From the NCBI GenBank assembly GCA_025358235.1, contig JANYKH010000205.1, positions 1 to 12,942 of the forward strand: a stretch of 12,942 nt of DNA, written 5' to 3'. Position 1 is the stretch's first letter. The number at the start of each line of letters is the position of its first letter. This document shows, piece after piece, positions 1 through 6,995 of the stretch. This DNA comes from Chloroflexota bacterium (GTDB taxonomy: Bacteria > Chloroflexota > Dehalococcoidia > Dehalococcoidales > RBG-16-60-22). Made by a program: the position numbers and the translations under genes. The notes under the pieces are model-generated. The model saw only the letters and a list, made by a program, of their open reading frames with translations, was not told the DNA's origin and did no database searches.

Positions 1-1255
1 CAAAGACCACCATGCTGCCTACCGCTGAAGTGCCCTGCACGTTGGAGATATCATAAGCTTCCATGCGCAGGGGCGGGGCAGGCAGCCCGAGTTCTTTCTG
101 GATTTCAGCGAGAGCGCCGGTAAAATCCTTCGGCGCGGAAAGTTCTTTTATCTTAAGCTGAGCCATGCCCTGCCGGGCGTTCTCTGCCACCTGGTCGATC
201 AACTCTTTCTTGATGCCGCGCACCGGAGAAATAATCGTGACCCGGCTGCCCCGCTTGGTTTGCAGCCAGTTCTTGACTACTTTCGCATCCTCAATGGGGT
301 ATTGGAGGAGGATGAGGGGAGGAATATTGGGGTTGGAGGCGTAGAACTGCTGGACGAAGCTGGTCATGATGCGGCGGGGGGTTTCGTCTTTCGTGTTTTT
401 CAGGACAAAACTCTCGCGGCCGGTCAGCCTGTCATGGCGGATGAAGAATACCTGGACATAGGCAATGTCATTTTGCTGGGCAAAGGCGATGATATCCTGC
501 TCGCCGGTAACGCGCATCGCCAGGCGCTGCCCGTCAATAACGCGTTCCAGAGACTTGATCTGATCCCGGAACACCGCGGCGCGTTCATATTGTTCAGCGC
601 GGGCGGACTTATCCATTTTGCTTTTTAAAACCTTAAGGACCTTGTCCTGTTTGCCTTCCAGAAAGAGGATGGCTTCCTGCACGATCTCCCGGTATTCAGT
701 CTGATCGGCCTTGCCTGCGCAGGGCGCCATGCAGCGGCCCATGTGATATTCCAGGCAGGGACGCCGCGCCTTACCGTCCAACTCCCGGGCGCAGAACCGG
801 AAAGGGAATATCCCCCGCAGCACATGAAGGGTCTGGCGCACGGACCAGGCGCTGGTGAAAGGGCCGAAGTAGCGGCCGCCATCTTCTTCATAGTGGCGGG
901 TGAGGTAGATGCGGGGCCATTCATCGGTGAGATCGACTTTGATATAAGGGTATGTTTTGTCATCCCGGAGCATGATATTGAAGCGGGGATGGTGCATTTT
1001 TATGAAGTTGTTTTCCAGGATGAGGGCTTCTTCTTCAGAGACGGTGATGTAAAATTCCAGCTCGGCCACCAGCGAGACAAGCTGACGCGTTTTGAAGTCC
1101 AGTTTATTCGGCGAGCCGAAATAGGAGCGTACGCGGTGGCGTAATATCAGAGCCTTACCGACATAGATAATCTTGCCCGCGGCGTCCTTCATGATGTAGA
1201 CGCCGGGGTTGTCCGGGAGTTGTTTAAGTTGTTCCAGTACGAGGTCTGTAGGCAT
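1..1255 (-). CDS. uvrC: UvrABC system protein C (excinuclease subunit), 3' end outside window
   Basis: UvrC is the dual-incision nuclease of nucleotide excision repair; it binds UvrB on damaged DNA and cuts on both sides of the lesion. About 418 N-terminal residues are visible. The GIY-YIG nuclease domain is at about residues 14-95 (PGVYIM near 17-22, YVGKA at 31-35, Arg39, and Glu81 in LILENN). Four cysteines at 155, 167, 175 and 179 have the spacing of the E. coli UvrC iron-sulfur ligands. A UVR motif region follows at about 200-235. The RNase H-like domain that makes the 5' incision begins at MEAYDISN, whose Asp (about 402) matches the first catalytic Asp; the rest of that domain and the HhH tail lie beyond the window. 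The ATG start gives the standard UvrC N terminus, but no Shine-Dalgarno sequence precedes it. A small oddity is Leu-Ile after GKA where Lys-Asn is common. Identification is very secure. Confidence 0.97.
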   Translation of the reverse strand, partial: MPTDLVLEQLKQLPDNPGVYIMKDAAGKIIYVGKALILRHRVRSYFGSPNKLDFKTRQLVSLVAELEFYITVSEEEALILENNFIKMHHPRFNIMLRDDKTYPYIKVDLTDEWPRIYLTRHYEEDGGRYFGPFTSAWSVRQTLHVLRGIFPFRFCARELDGKARRPCLEYHMGRCMAPCAGKADQTEYREIVQEAILFLEGKQDKVLKVLKSKMDKSARAEQYERAAVFRDQIKSLERVIDGQRLAMRVTGEQDIIAFAQQNDIAYVQVFFIRHDRLTGRESFVLKNTKDETPRRIMTSFVQQFYASNPNIPPLILLQYPIEDAKVVKNWLQTKRGSRVTIISPVRGIKKELIDQVAENARQGMAQLKIKELSAPKDFTGALAEIQKELGLPAPPLRMEAYDISNVQGTSAVGSMVVF

Positions 1256-1289
1256 TTTTTAGTGTCAGCTGCAATCTATTTGCCATAAC

Positions 1290-1319
1290 ATTCTAACATC
1301 GAGCGTGAGGGCAGGGCAA
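1290..1319 (-). promoter_or_regulatory. Predicted uvrC promoter with extended -10
   Basis: On the minus strand TTGCCC (1314-1319) is followed after 18 bases by TAGAAT (1290-1295), one mismatch from the sigma-70 -10 consensus. TGT lies directly before it, giving an extended -10 (TGnTAGAAT). It lies between the nrdJ terminator and the uvrC start, so uvrC is probably transcribed separately. The -35 is weak (3 of 6). I see no obvious LexA-type operator. Confidence 0.35.
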
Positions 1320-1354
1320 AAAAGGCAAAGAAAAAGGGGGCATTGCGCCCCCTT
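1320..1354 (-). terminator. Rho-independent terminator of nrdR-nrdJ
   Basis: A perfect 8-bp stem, AAGGGGGC (1334-1341) and GCCCCCTT (1347-1354), encloses a 5-base loop. Read on the minus strand it is followed by TTTCTTTG and then CCTTTT, a good T-rich tract. It starts 21 bases after the nrdJ stop codon, the expected place and direction for ending the nrdR-nrdJ transcript. Confidence 0.85.
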
Positions 1355-1375
1355 CGTAATTTAATGTTTAGTTGA

Positions 1376-3946
1376 CTAGCACTTGGTGTAGCCGCAGGCC
1401 GGGCAAACGTAGCACCCTTCCTGAAAAACCAGCATGTTGCTGCAATCCGGGCACTGACCGGCCAGGTTCTTCGCCAGACCGAGGTCAGCCATCACCGGCT
1501 TCTCTTTTTCTTCGGTAATGTGATTCTCCAGCACGCTGGCGATGGCATCAGCGCAGGAAAGTATGGACTTGCCTTCTTCCCAGGCGATGGACGGGCAGCG
1601 GATGCCGCGCAGTTGTTTTACGATGGAAGCCACGTCAATACCAGATCTCAGCGTGAGTGAAATCAGGCGGGAAATTGACTCCATCTGGGCGGAGGCGCAA
1701 CCGCCGGCCTTGCCGAGGGTGGTGAACACTTCGCAGATGCCGCTGTCATCCGAGTTAATCGTCACATAGACATGGCCGCAGCCGGTAGTAACCCGTTCCG
1801 TCACGCCGCGGGTGACCTTGGCGCGCTTGCGGGGTTTCAGTACCGCGGGAACAGCCGCTTCCACGGCCTTTTCCGGTTTGGCGCCGCCAGTGGTGAGTAC
1901 CTGCATGTCACGGCTGCCGTCGCGGTAAATCGTGATGCCCTTGAGGTCCTGCTCATAGGCGAGCATGTAAACGTTGGCCACGTCTTCGCGGGTGGCGGTG
2001 TTGGGGAAGTTAACCGTCTTGGAAACGGCGTTATCAGTGTGCTTCTGGAAAGCGGCCTGCATCCGCACGTGCCATTCGGGCTTAATGTCATGGGCGGTAA
2101 CATAAATTGCCTTGACGCGGTCCGGGATGCCGTGCATGATGCCCAAATGAGTGCCGTTGGCAAGCTGCTGCATCAATTCATCGGAGTAGAAACCGCCGGC
2201 TTTCGCCGCCTGCTCGAAGTAAGGATTAACTTCAACCAGCCGCGCGCCGTCCAAAATGTTCTTAGTGAAACTGAGGGCAAACAGCGGCTCGATGCCGCCG
2301 GAACAGGCAGCCATAATGCTGAGCGAACCGGTAGGGGCGATAGTCGTCCGGCAGGCGTTCCTTACGCGCGGCATGCCGGGTTTATCGTAAACGCTGCCTT
2401 TGAAAGCCGGGAACACGCCCCGCTCCTCCGCCAGCGCCACCGAAGCCTCAAGGGCTTTCTCATTAACGAAGCCCATCACGTCTTCGGCCACTTTCAGGCC
2501 TTCCTCGCTGTTATAGGGCACGCCGAGGCGCACCAGCATATCCGCGAAACCCATCACACCCAGACCAACTTTGCGGGTGCTGAGGGTCATTTCCTTTATC
2601 TGTTCAAGGGGGAATTTATTGACGGTAATGACGTTGTCCAGGAACCGCACGCCAATCTTTACCGTCTCGGCGATATGAGGGTAATCGATGGACGCCTTTC
2701 CGTTGGTCTCTTTGACCATCTGGGCCAGGTTTATCGAGCCGAGGTTGCAGGACTCGTAGGGGAGGAGGGGCTGCTCGCCGCAGGGGTTGGTGCTCTCGAT
2801 TTTGCCCAATTGGGGGGTAGGATTGTCCCGGTTAATCCGGTCGATAAAGACGATGCCGGGATCGCCGGTCTTCCACGCCATATCGACGATAGTGTTATAG
2901 ACTTCGCGGGCATTAAGCTGCCCGTGAACCTCATTGTTATGGGGATTAATCAAGTTGTAATCAGCGCCGGCCCGCACCGCTTCCATAAACTCGGCGGTAA
3001 TGGCCACCGAGATATTGAAGTTGGTTAGCGAGACCATATCGCTCTTGGACTTAATGAACTTCATAATATCGGGATGATCCACGCTGAGAATGCCCATGTT
3101 GGCGCCCCGGCGCATGCCGCCCTGCTTAATCACATCAGTGGCAACATCAAACGCGCGGATAAATGAGACCGGTCCGCTGGCCACGCCGCCGGTAGTGCCC
3201 ACTCGGTCCGTCTCCGGCCTGAGCCGGGAAAAGGAAAAACCGGTGCCGCCGCCGCTTTTGTGAATGATGGCGGTGTATTTTACGGCGTTGAAAATATCTT
3301 CCATGGAATCTTCCACCGGCAGCACGAAACAGGCGGAAAGCTGGCCGAGTTCCCGGCCCGCGTTCATGAGCGTGGGCGAGTTAGGCAGGAAGTCCAGGCT
3401 GGTAATGGTATCGTAAAATACCTGTTCCATCTGGGCGATGTCCGCTTGGGCGTTATAAGCGGTTTCCGCGCCCGCGATGGCGTGCGCCACGCGATGGAAC
3501 ATATCCTCGGGCGTTTCAATTGGTTTGCCGGTGTTGTCCTTGCGCAGATAGCGCTTTTCCAGCACCTGGCGTGCATTTTCAGTAAGATTAATGCCGGTTG
3601 ATTTTTTGGTGATTTTCACGGCAGATATTTCCACTCTCTTGGCCTCCTCAGGTACCGGTAGCGGTACTGCTTTAGGCTCTATTTTTATTTTTTCCGAATC
3701 CATAATGTCCTGAATAATGCCCTTGACGTCACTGCCGGCGGGGCGAGGTAGACGGGCAGGCTTACCCACGAGGTGCTCCATGCCGGGGAGGGGTTGGGGG
3801 CCTTCAAGCCGCTCAATTACCTGGCTCGTCAACCACTCAATTTTGGCGCGGTCCCGCAGGCCCATCGACTCAGCATGAGCGAAGATCTCCTTCGCTATCT
3901 GGCTGCGGTCGATATTGGTCTTTTTTTCGCTCTTGTTCTTTTCCAT
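1376..3946 (-). CDS. nrdJ: Adenosylcobalamin-dependent (class II) ribonucleoside-diphosphate reductase
   Basis: This 856-residue enzyme reduces ribonucleotides to deoxyribonucleotides in the cytoplasm using a B12-generated thiyl radical, so it works with or without oxygen. The catalytic barrel carries the family signatures: SACFVLP with Cys206, STNPCGEQPLLPYESCNLGS with Asn387, Cys389, Glu391 and Cys400, GLGVMGFAD near 462-470, and APTGSLSIMAACSGGIEPLF near 537-556. By family comparison Cys389 is the thiyl radical site and Cys206/Cys400 are the reducible pair. A TSCPD domain spans about 711-810. The C terminus is cysteine-rich (Cys832, 835, 845, 848, 851, 856) and should act as a zinc ribbon and redox tail, as in NrdJ-Z types. 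The first ~115 residues lack a recognisable ATP-cone, so dATP control of overall activity may fall to NrdR instead. It lies 15 bases after nrdR with a weak GAG ribosome site. The frame is intact throughout. Confidence 0.97.
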   Translation of the reverse strand: MEKNKSEKKTNIDRSQIAKEIFAHAESMGLRDRAKIEWLTSQVIERLEGPQPLPGMEHLVGKPARLPRPAGSDVKGIIQDIMDSEKIKIEPKAVPLPVPEEAKRVEISAVKITKKSTGINLTENARQVLEKRYLRKDNTGKPIETPEDMFHRVAHAIAGAETAYNAQADIAQMEQVFYDTITSLDFLPNSPTLMNAGRELGQLSACFVLPVEDSMEDIFNAVKYTAIIHKSGGGTGFSFSRLRPETDRVGTTGGVASGPVSFIRAFDVATDVIKQGGMRRGANMGILSVDHPDIMKFIKSKSDMVSLTNFNISVAITAEFMEAVRAGADYNLINPHNNEVHGQLNAREVYNTIVDMAWKTGDPGIVFIDRINRDNPTPQLGKIESTNPCGEQPLLPYESCNLGSINLAQMVKETNGKASIDYPHIAETVKIGVRFLDNVITVNKFPLEQIKEMTLSTRKVGLGVMGFADMLVRLGVPYNSEEGLKVAEDVMGFVNEKALEASVALAEERGVFPAFKGSVYDKPGMPRVRNACRTTIAPTGSLSIMAACSGGIEPLFALSFTKNILDGARLVEVNPYFEQAAKAGGFYSDELMQQLANGTHLGIMHGIPDRVKAIYVTAHDIKPEWHVRMQAAFQKHTDNAVSKTVNFPNTATREDVANVYMLAYEQDLKGITIYRDGSRDMQVLTTGGAKPEKAVEAAVPAVLKPRKRAKVTRGVTERVTTGCGHVYVTINSDDSGICEVFTTLGKAGGCASAQMESISRLISLTLRSGIDVASIVKQLRGIRCPSIAWEEGKSILSCADAIASVLENHITEEKEKPVMADLGLAKNLAGQCPDCSNMLVFQEGCYVCPACGYTKC

Positions 3947-3961
3947 TATTCTCAGGTCAAC

Positions 3962-4504
3962 TTACTTTATAGAGGTTTGTCTGGTTTTCCGGGTGGCTCG
4001 CTCCAGGGTATCTTCGGGCATGAGGGGAAGCTGGTTTTTGGGGGGCGGCCCGACGGGTTCGCCGTTTGCCAGGCCGTCGACGAGGTTCTTCAGAGCTACA
4101 ATATCGAAAAAGTCCCGGTAAACGCTGGCGAACCGAATGTAAGCGATATGGTCCAGCGTTTTGAGGCGTTCCATGACCATGTCACCGATGACGGTACTGG
4201 GAACTTCCGATTTACCGGTGCGGTAGAGTTCAGCCTCTACTTCGTCGGCGAGTTTTTCCACGGAGCCGGCGGGAAGGGGCCGTTTGCCGCAAGCTTTGCG
4301 AATGCCGCCAAGAAGTTTTTGGGGGTCGAACTCTTCGCGGCGCTGGTCTTTCTTAATAACGAAAAGACTACCGGGCTGAAGGCGTTCGTAGGTTGTAAAA
4401 CGCTCCCCGCATTTCAGGCACTGGCGGCGGCGGCGGACGCCGTCGTTGACGTCCCGCGAATCGATGACTTTAGAATCGTCATATGTACAAAAAGGACAAT
4501 TCAT
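3962..4504 (-). CDS. nrdR: Transcriptional repressor NrdR
   Basis: NrdR senses dATP/ATP and represses ribonucleotide reductase genes by binding NrdR boxes. The zinc ribbon is complete: Cys3 and Cys6 (MNCPFC), Cys29 and Cys32 (RRRRQCLKC), followed by GERFTTYER. The ATP-cone occupies about residues 47-137 (VIKKDQRREEFD, LLGGIRKAC, and ASVYRDF at its end). At 180 residues it is some 20-30 longer than usual, because of a proline- and charge-rich tail after about 150 that looks disordered. It is the first gene of the nrdR-nrdJ operon. The ATG gives the standard MxCPFC start but has no clear Shine-Dalgarno sequence. Two NrdR-box-like sites lie upstream, so the gene should regulate itself and nrdJ. 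Confidence 0.96.
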   Translation of the reverse strand: MNCPFCTYDDSKVIDSRDVNDGVRRRRQCLKCGERFTTYERLQPGSLFVIKKDQRREEFDPQKLLGGIRKACGKRPLPAGSVEKLADEVEAELYRTGKSEVPSTVIGDMVMERLKTLDHIAYIRFASVYRDFFDIVALKNLVDGLANGEPVGPPPKNQLPLMPEDTLERATRKTRQTSIK

Positions 4505-4526
4505 TTTACAACATTATTACCATAAA

Positions 4527-4542
4527 ACACTAGTTCTTGTGG
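4527..4542 (-). promoter_or_regulatory. NrdR box 2 (downstream operator)
   Basis: ACACTAGTTCTTGTGG on the plus strand matches 12 of 16 positions of the NrdR box consensus as I recall it (ACACWATATATWGTGT), including both CACW/WGTG arms. It begins 32 bases from the start of box 1, with 16 bases between them. That is three helical turns, the typical NrdR operator pair spacing. Relative to the predicted nrdR start point it lies at roughly +5 to +20. Confidence 0.75.
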
Positions 4543-4552
4543 ATGCAAAAGA

Positions 4553-4581
4553 AAATTACCACAATATCTAGTGAGTGTCAA
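4553..4581 (-). promoter_or_regulatory. Predicted nrdR-nrdJ promoter
   Basis: On the minus strand a perfect -35 TTGACA (4576-4581) is followed by a 17-base spacer and TAATTT (4553-4558) as -10 (3 of 6). The start point would be near 4546, leaving a leader of about 42 bases. The spacer is almost entirely NrdR box 1, so repressor binding should directly exclude RNA polymerase. Confidence 0.6.
4559..4574 (-). promoter_or_regulatory. NrdR box 1 (promoter-spacer operator)
   Basis: CCACAATATCTAGTGA on the plus strand matches 13 of 16 positions of the NrdR box consensus, with the diagnostic CACAATAT/TAGTG core. It sits exactly between the predicted -35 and -10 elements of the nrdR promoter. It pairs with box 2 at three-helical-turn spacing. 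Confidence 0.8.
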
Positions 4582-4763
4582 TATACTGATAGTCCTTTTT
4601 CAGCTAAATATTTTTCTGAATTTTTGTCCCCCCAACCTAAAAGTACCGCCGCCCTAACCTTCACGTTTATTATTCGTTATATTGATTATCATGATGCGAC
4701 ATTGTTGCGCAGCACCAAGTCTATTCCGCTCATATTTCTGCCCATTTGTTGCGTTTTTTCGCC
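4582..4763. other. Intergenic stretch between divergent promoters, nothing recognised
   Basis: This is the rest of the 308-base gap between the divergent nrdR and the small membrane protein gene. It is AT-rich, with a run of six C at about 4628-4633 and no convincing open reading frame, hairpin terminator or riboswitch that I can recognise. A TGATTATCATGAT stretch near 4682-4694 is partly self-complementary but too short to assign. Confidence 0.5.
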
Positions 4764-4792
4764 TTGACATCAAGCTATATTTTTGCTACTAC
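4764..4792 (+). promoter_or_regulatory. Predicted promoter of the membrane-protein operon
   Basis: TTGACA (4764-4769) is a perfect -35. After 17 bases comes TACTAC (4787-4792), preceded by TGC, which gives an extended -10 (TGnTACTAC). The start point would be near 4799, so the leader would consist of little more than the GGAGG ribosome site at 4801-4805. Confidence 0.6.
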
Positions 4793-4812
4793 TCTAGTCA
4801 GGAGGCTTCACT

Positions 4813-5268
4813 TTGAACTCAAAAAAAGTATTGATAATTTTCGGGGCGGCAATCCTGGTTCTGGTTATCATCGCTACCGGACTGGCCCTGCTGCGGGGTA
4901 ACATGAACTCCGCCCTGCTGCCGGAAAACACCCCAGACGGCGTGGTCCAGCGCGTCCTTATCGCCCTAAAGAATAAGGATGTTGAAACCGTCAAGCAATA
5001 CATCATCATTCCGGATAACCAAAAACCCTTACCCCCGGATTACTGGCAAAATACGATTATTACCCAACCGGAAACGGACTGGAAAGCCACGCTGACCGGA
5101 ACAACTATTACGGGCGCTAACGCCCTGGTGGATGTGGCAGTGGACGTGTTCCGCCCTTCGGGCCCATTCGGAGACCCGGTGCATACCAACCGGGTTACCT
5201 TTAACCTGGTGAATCAAAACGGGAAGTGGATGATCACCTCCCCCACCAGCTTTTATTTCTTTTATTAA
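4813..5268 (+). CDS. Small membrane-anchored protein with NTF2/DUF4878-like extracytoplasmic domain
   Basis: This 151-residue protein of unknown function has a single membrane anchor at about residues 5-27 after a short lysine-bearing N terminus, so the rest should lie outside the membrane. Residues 40-65 (TPDGVVQRVLIALKNKDVET) form a helix of the kind that opens DUF4878/NTF2-like domains. Beta-type segments follow and end in VTFNLVNQNGKWMITSP, the strand-turn-strand with GKW often seen at the end of such folds; the fold call is an inference from this pattern. There is no lipobox cysteine. The start is TTG, chosen because an excellent GGAGG sits 7 bases upstream and the anchor begins right after it. 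It lies 30 bases before the DUF5671-like gene, almost certainly in one operon, so the two products probably work together. Confidence 0.85.
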   Translation: MNSKKVLIIFGAAILVLVIIATGLALLRGNMNSALLPENTPDGVVQRVLIALKNKDVETVKQYIIIPDNQKPLPPDYWQNTIITQPETDWKATLTGTTITGANALVDVAVDVFRPSGPFGDPVHTNRVTFNLVNQNGKWMITSPTSFYFFY

Positions 5269-5298
5269 ACCGGAACGCACTGTTGTTTGAGGTATTAA

Positions 5299-6966
5299 AT
5301 GAGCGCCGTTAGAAGAGTCTGGCTCTATTTATTAACATTAATCGGACTTGGCATTCTGGCAGCGGGAGTCCGCAACCTGCTCTCGCTGGTCTTTGACCTG
5401 ATCATCCGCGGTTCGACGGTGCAGGTGACCGGGAACGTGATCAGCCGCCAACTCAGTCTGGGTTTAGCCATGCTGGTTATCGGCTTCCCGCTCTGGTATT
5501 TCTTCTGGCGGGCAGTGCAGCGCAACGTCATGGGCAGCCAGGTTGAGATCGGTTCGGCGCTGCGCAAACTTTTCCTGAACCTCGTGCTGACAGTCTCAGC
5601 CTTAATCGCGTTATATTCCGGAATTGATTTCCTGAGTTGGATACTGGCGGGTTTACCCTCCGGCAGTTTCTCCCCCGGAAGTCCGGCCTTTTTAATCGTC
5701 ATGGGCGCGGTCTGGTATTACCACTGGTTAATTAATGAAAAAGAAGGGCAACCGACACCCGCGGCCCGCACGTTAAGGCGCTGGAATATATATATCCTCA
5801 GCAGTTGGGGTCTAACTTCCCTCGTGCTGGGGCTTATCCAGATGATTACGATTCTTTTAAGAAGCCTGCCATATTGGGGCGGCACGTTTATCACCGGACC
5901 CGTCTGGAATGAAGCTGTCCGCGGCAGCATAGGGATGGCGATAGTAGGCGGGGTTTATTGGGCTTTCCACTGGTTCCGCATGGCAGGCAAAGAGCCGGAT
6001 TCCACCCTGCGGCAGGTTTACATTTACCTTTTAGCTATTTTGGGCAGCACCATCGGCGGGCTGGTGGCCCTGGTGGTATTGATTGACCGCACACTGGTCT
6101 GGCTGTTCAGCGGCATCACCGCGCCTGCTTTCTTCCAGTTTCTCACGTGGACGCTCCCCACCATCCTGATAACTATCGGCGTCTGGGCATATCACCAGCA
6201 GGTGACTAAGGAAGAGGCTGGCGAAGTGCGGGAACAGCGGCTTTCCGCCCGCCGCGTCCACGCTTATCTCATGTCCTTCGTGGGGCTGAGCGCACTGGTT
6301 ACGGGTTTGATATTAATCATCGGAGTCATCATTGATCTCCTATCGAACACGACACCCACCGTGATCGGTCCCCGGTGGTGGAGCGACCAGGTGAGCTTGG
6401 GGACGTCTCTGATAATAGTGGCTTCCCCCCTCTGGCTCTATTACTGGAACCGGATCATCGATATGTCTGCTTCCGGCGGCATCATAGAATGGCGCGCCCG
6501 TTCCCGCCGGGTTTACTTTTACCTGATTATTGCTGCGGCAATTGTGGCACTGGCAGCCGATCTGGTCAACATCATTTACCAACTGCTGAACGTGGTATTA
6601 ACGGGTTCAGGGGTTAACCTGCTGCGTGACATCAGGTGGAGTCTACAAAACCTGTTTGTGGCGGCGGCGGTGCTGTATTACCACTGGATTATTGTTAAGT
6701 CCGACCAGCGGCAAGGCGCCGAACTGGCGGCAATTCACAAGTCCGTGACCGTGATGGTCAACCCGGAGAATTTGGCGCTGATCGTTTTGCTGGAAGAAAA
6801 ACTGGCCTTTAAAGTGCGGGTTCTGCGCTGCACTGCCCCGCCTTCCCCCACCCTCTCCGAAACCGATGTGGCCGGACTGGTGGAACAGATCAGTGCAGCA
6901 TCCGGACCCAGGATTATGATTATCGCCTGCGGGGGAGCGCCGATAGTTCTCCCCTACGAAGAATAG
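5299..6966 (+). CDS. Polytopic membrane protein with six DUF5671-like repeats and a soluble C-terminal domain
   Basis: The function of this 555-residue integral membrane protein is unknown. It consists of six consecutive copies of a unit of about 60-75 residues, at roughly 4-78, 88-147, 159-230, 237-305, 317-388 and 402-466. Each opens with a basic, Tyr-rich signature (RRVWLYLL, RRWNIYIL, RQVYIYLL, RRVHAYLM, RRVYFYLI), contains two or three hydrophobic helices, and closes with a W-aromatic-aromatic-H/W motif (WYFFW, WYYHW, WAFHW, WAYHQ, LYYW, LYYHW). These are the hallmarks I associate with DUF5671. Residues about 480-555 form a soluble tail with alternating strand and helix character (VTVMVNPENLALIVLLEEK, then PRIMIIACGGAPIVLP). 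ATG 5299 has GAGG six bases upstream. The gene follows the small anchored protein by 30 bases. The repeats suggest internal duplication; I assign no transport or enzymatic role. Confidence 0.85.
   Translation: MSAVRRVWLYLLTLIGLGILAAGVRNLLSLVFDLIIRGSTVQVTGNVISRQLSLGLAMLVIGFPLWYFFWRAVQRNVMGSQVEIGSALRKLFLNLVLTVSALIALYSGIDFLSWILAGLPSGSFSPGSPAFLIVMGAVWYYHWLINEKEGQPTPAARTLRRWNIYILSSWGLTSLVLGLIQMITILLRSLPYWGGTFITGPVWNEAVRGSIGMAIVGGVYWAFHWFRMAGKEPDSTLRQVYIYLLAILGSTIGGLVALVVLIDRTLVWLFSGITAPAFFQFLTWTLPTILITIGVWAYHQQVTKEEAGEVREQRLSARRVHAYLMSFVGLSALVTGLILIIGVIIDLLSNTTPTVIGPRWWSDQVSLGTSLIIVASPLWLYYWNRIIDMSASGGIIEWRARSRRVYFYLIIAAAIVALAADLVNIIYQLLNVVLTGSGVNLLRDIRWSLQNLFVAAAVLYYHWIIVKSDQRQGAELAAIHKSVTVMVNPENLALIVLLEEKLAFKVRVLRCTAPPSPTLSETDVAGLVEQISAASGPRIMIIACGGAPIVLPYEE
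5308..6696 (+). repeat. Six tandem protein-level repeats (DUF5671-like units)
   Basis: The coding region for residues 4-466 holds six units with a conserved start (basic pair, aromatic, Tyr-Leu) and a conserved end (Trp-x-Tyr/Phe-His/Tyr-Trp). The copies are clearly diverged at the DNA level, so the duplication is old. The second unit is the shortest and has the weakest opening (RKLFLNL). The fourth lacks the final Trp (WAYHQQ). Confidence 0.75.
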
Positions 6967-6995
6967 AACTCCATTCTTTAAGGGCACTCGGGAGT

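Noticed and set aside
260..1144. Open frames on both strands inside uvrC
   Set aside because: They are shadows of uvrC, whose frame is continuous and carries all expected motifs.
1772..3028. A 418-codon open frame on the plus strand
   Set aside because: It lies entirely antisense within nrdJ, which has unmistakable catalytic motifs. The translated product has no recognisable family pattern and no ribosome site; it reflects base composition.
3773..4525. A 250-codon open frame on the plus strand
   Set aside because: It is antisense to both nrdR and the nrdJ N terminus, spans their junction and has no family features.
4682..4694. TGATTATCATGAT as a possible Fur-type site
   Set aside because: It matches only part of a Fur box, has no second half at the right distance, and is not placed on a predicted promoter.
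4537..4767. A 76-codon open frame in the nrdR upstream gap
   Set aside because: It starts inside an NrdR box, runs through both divergent promoters, has no ribosome site and no protein-like composition.
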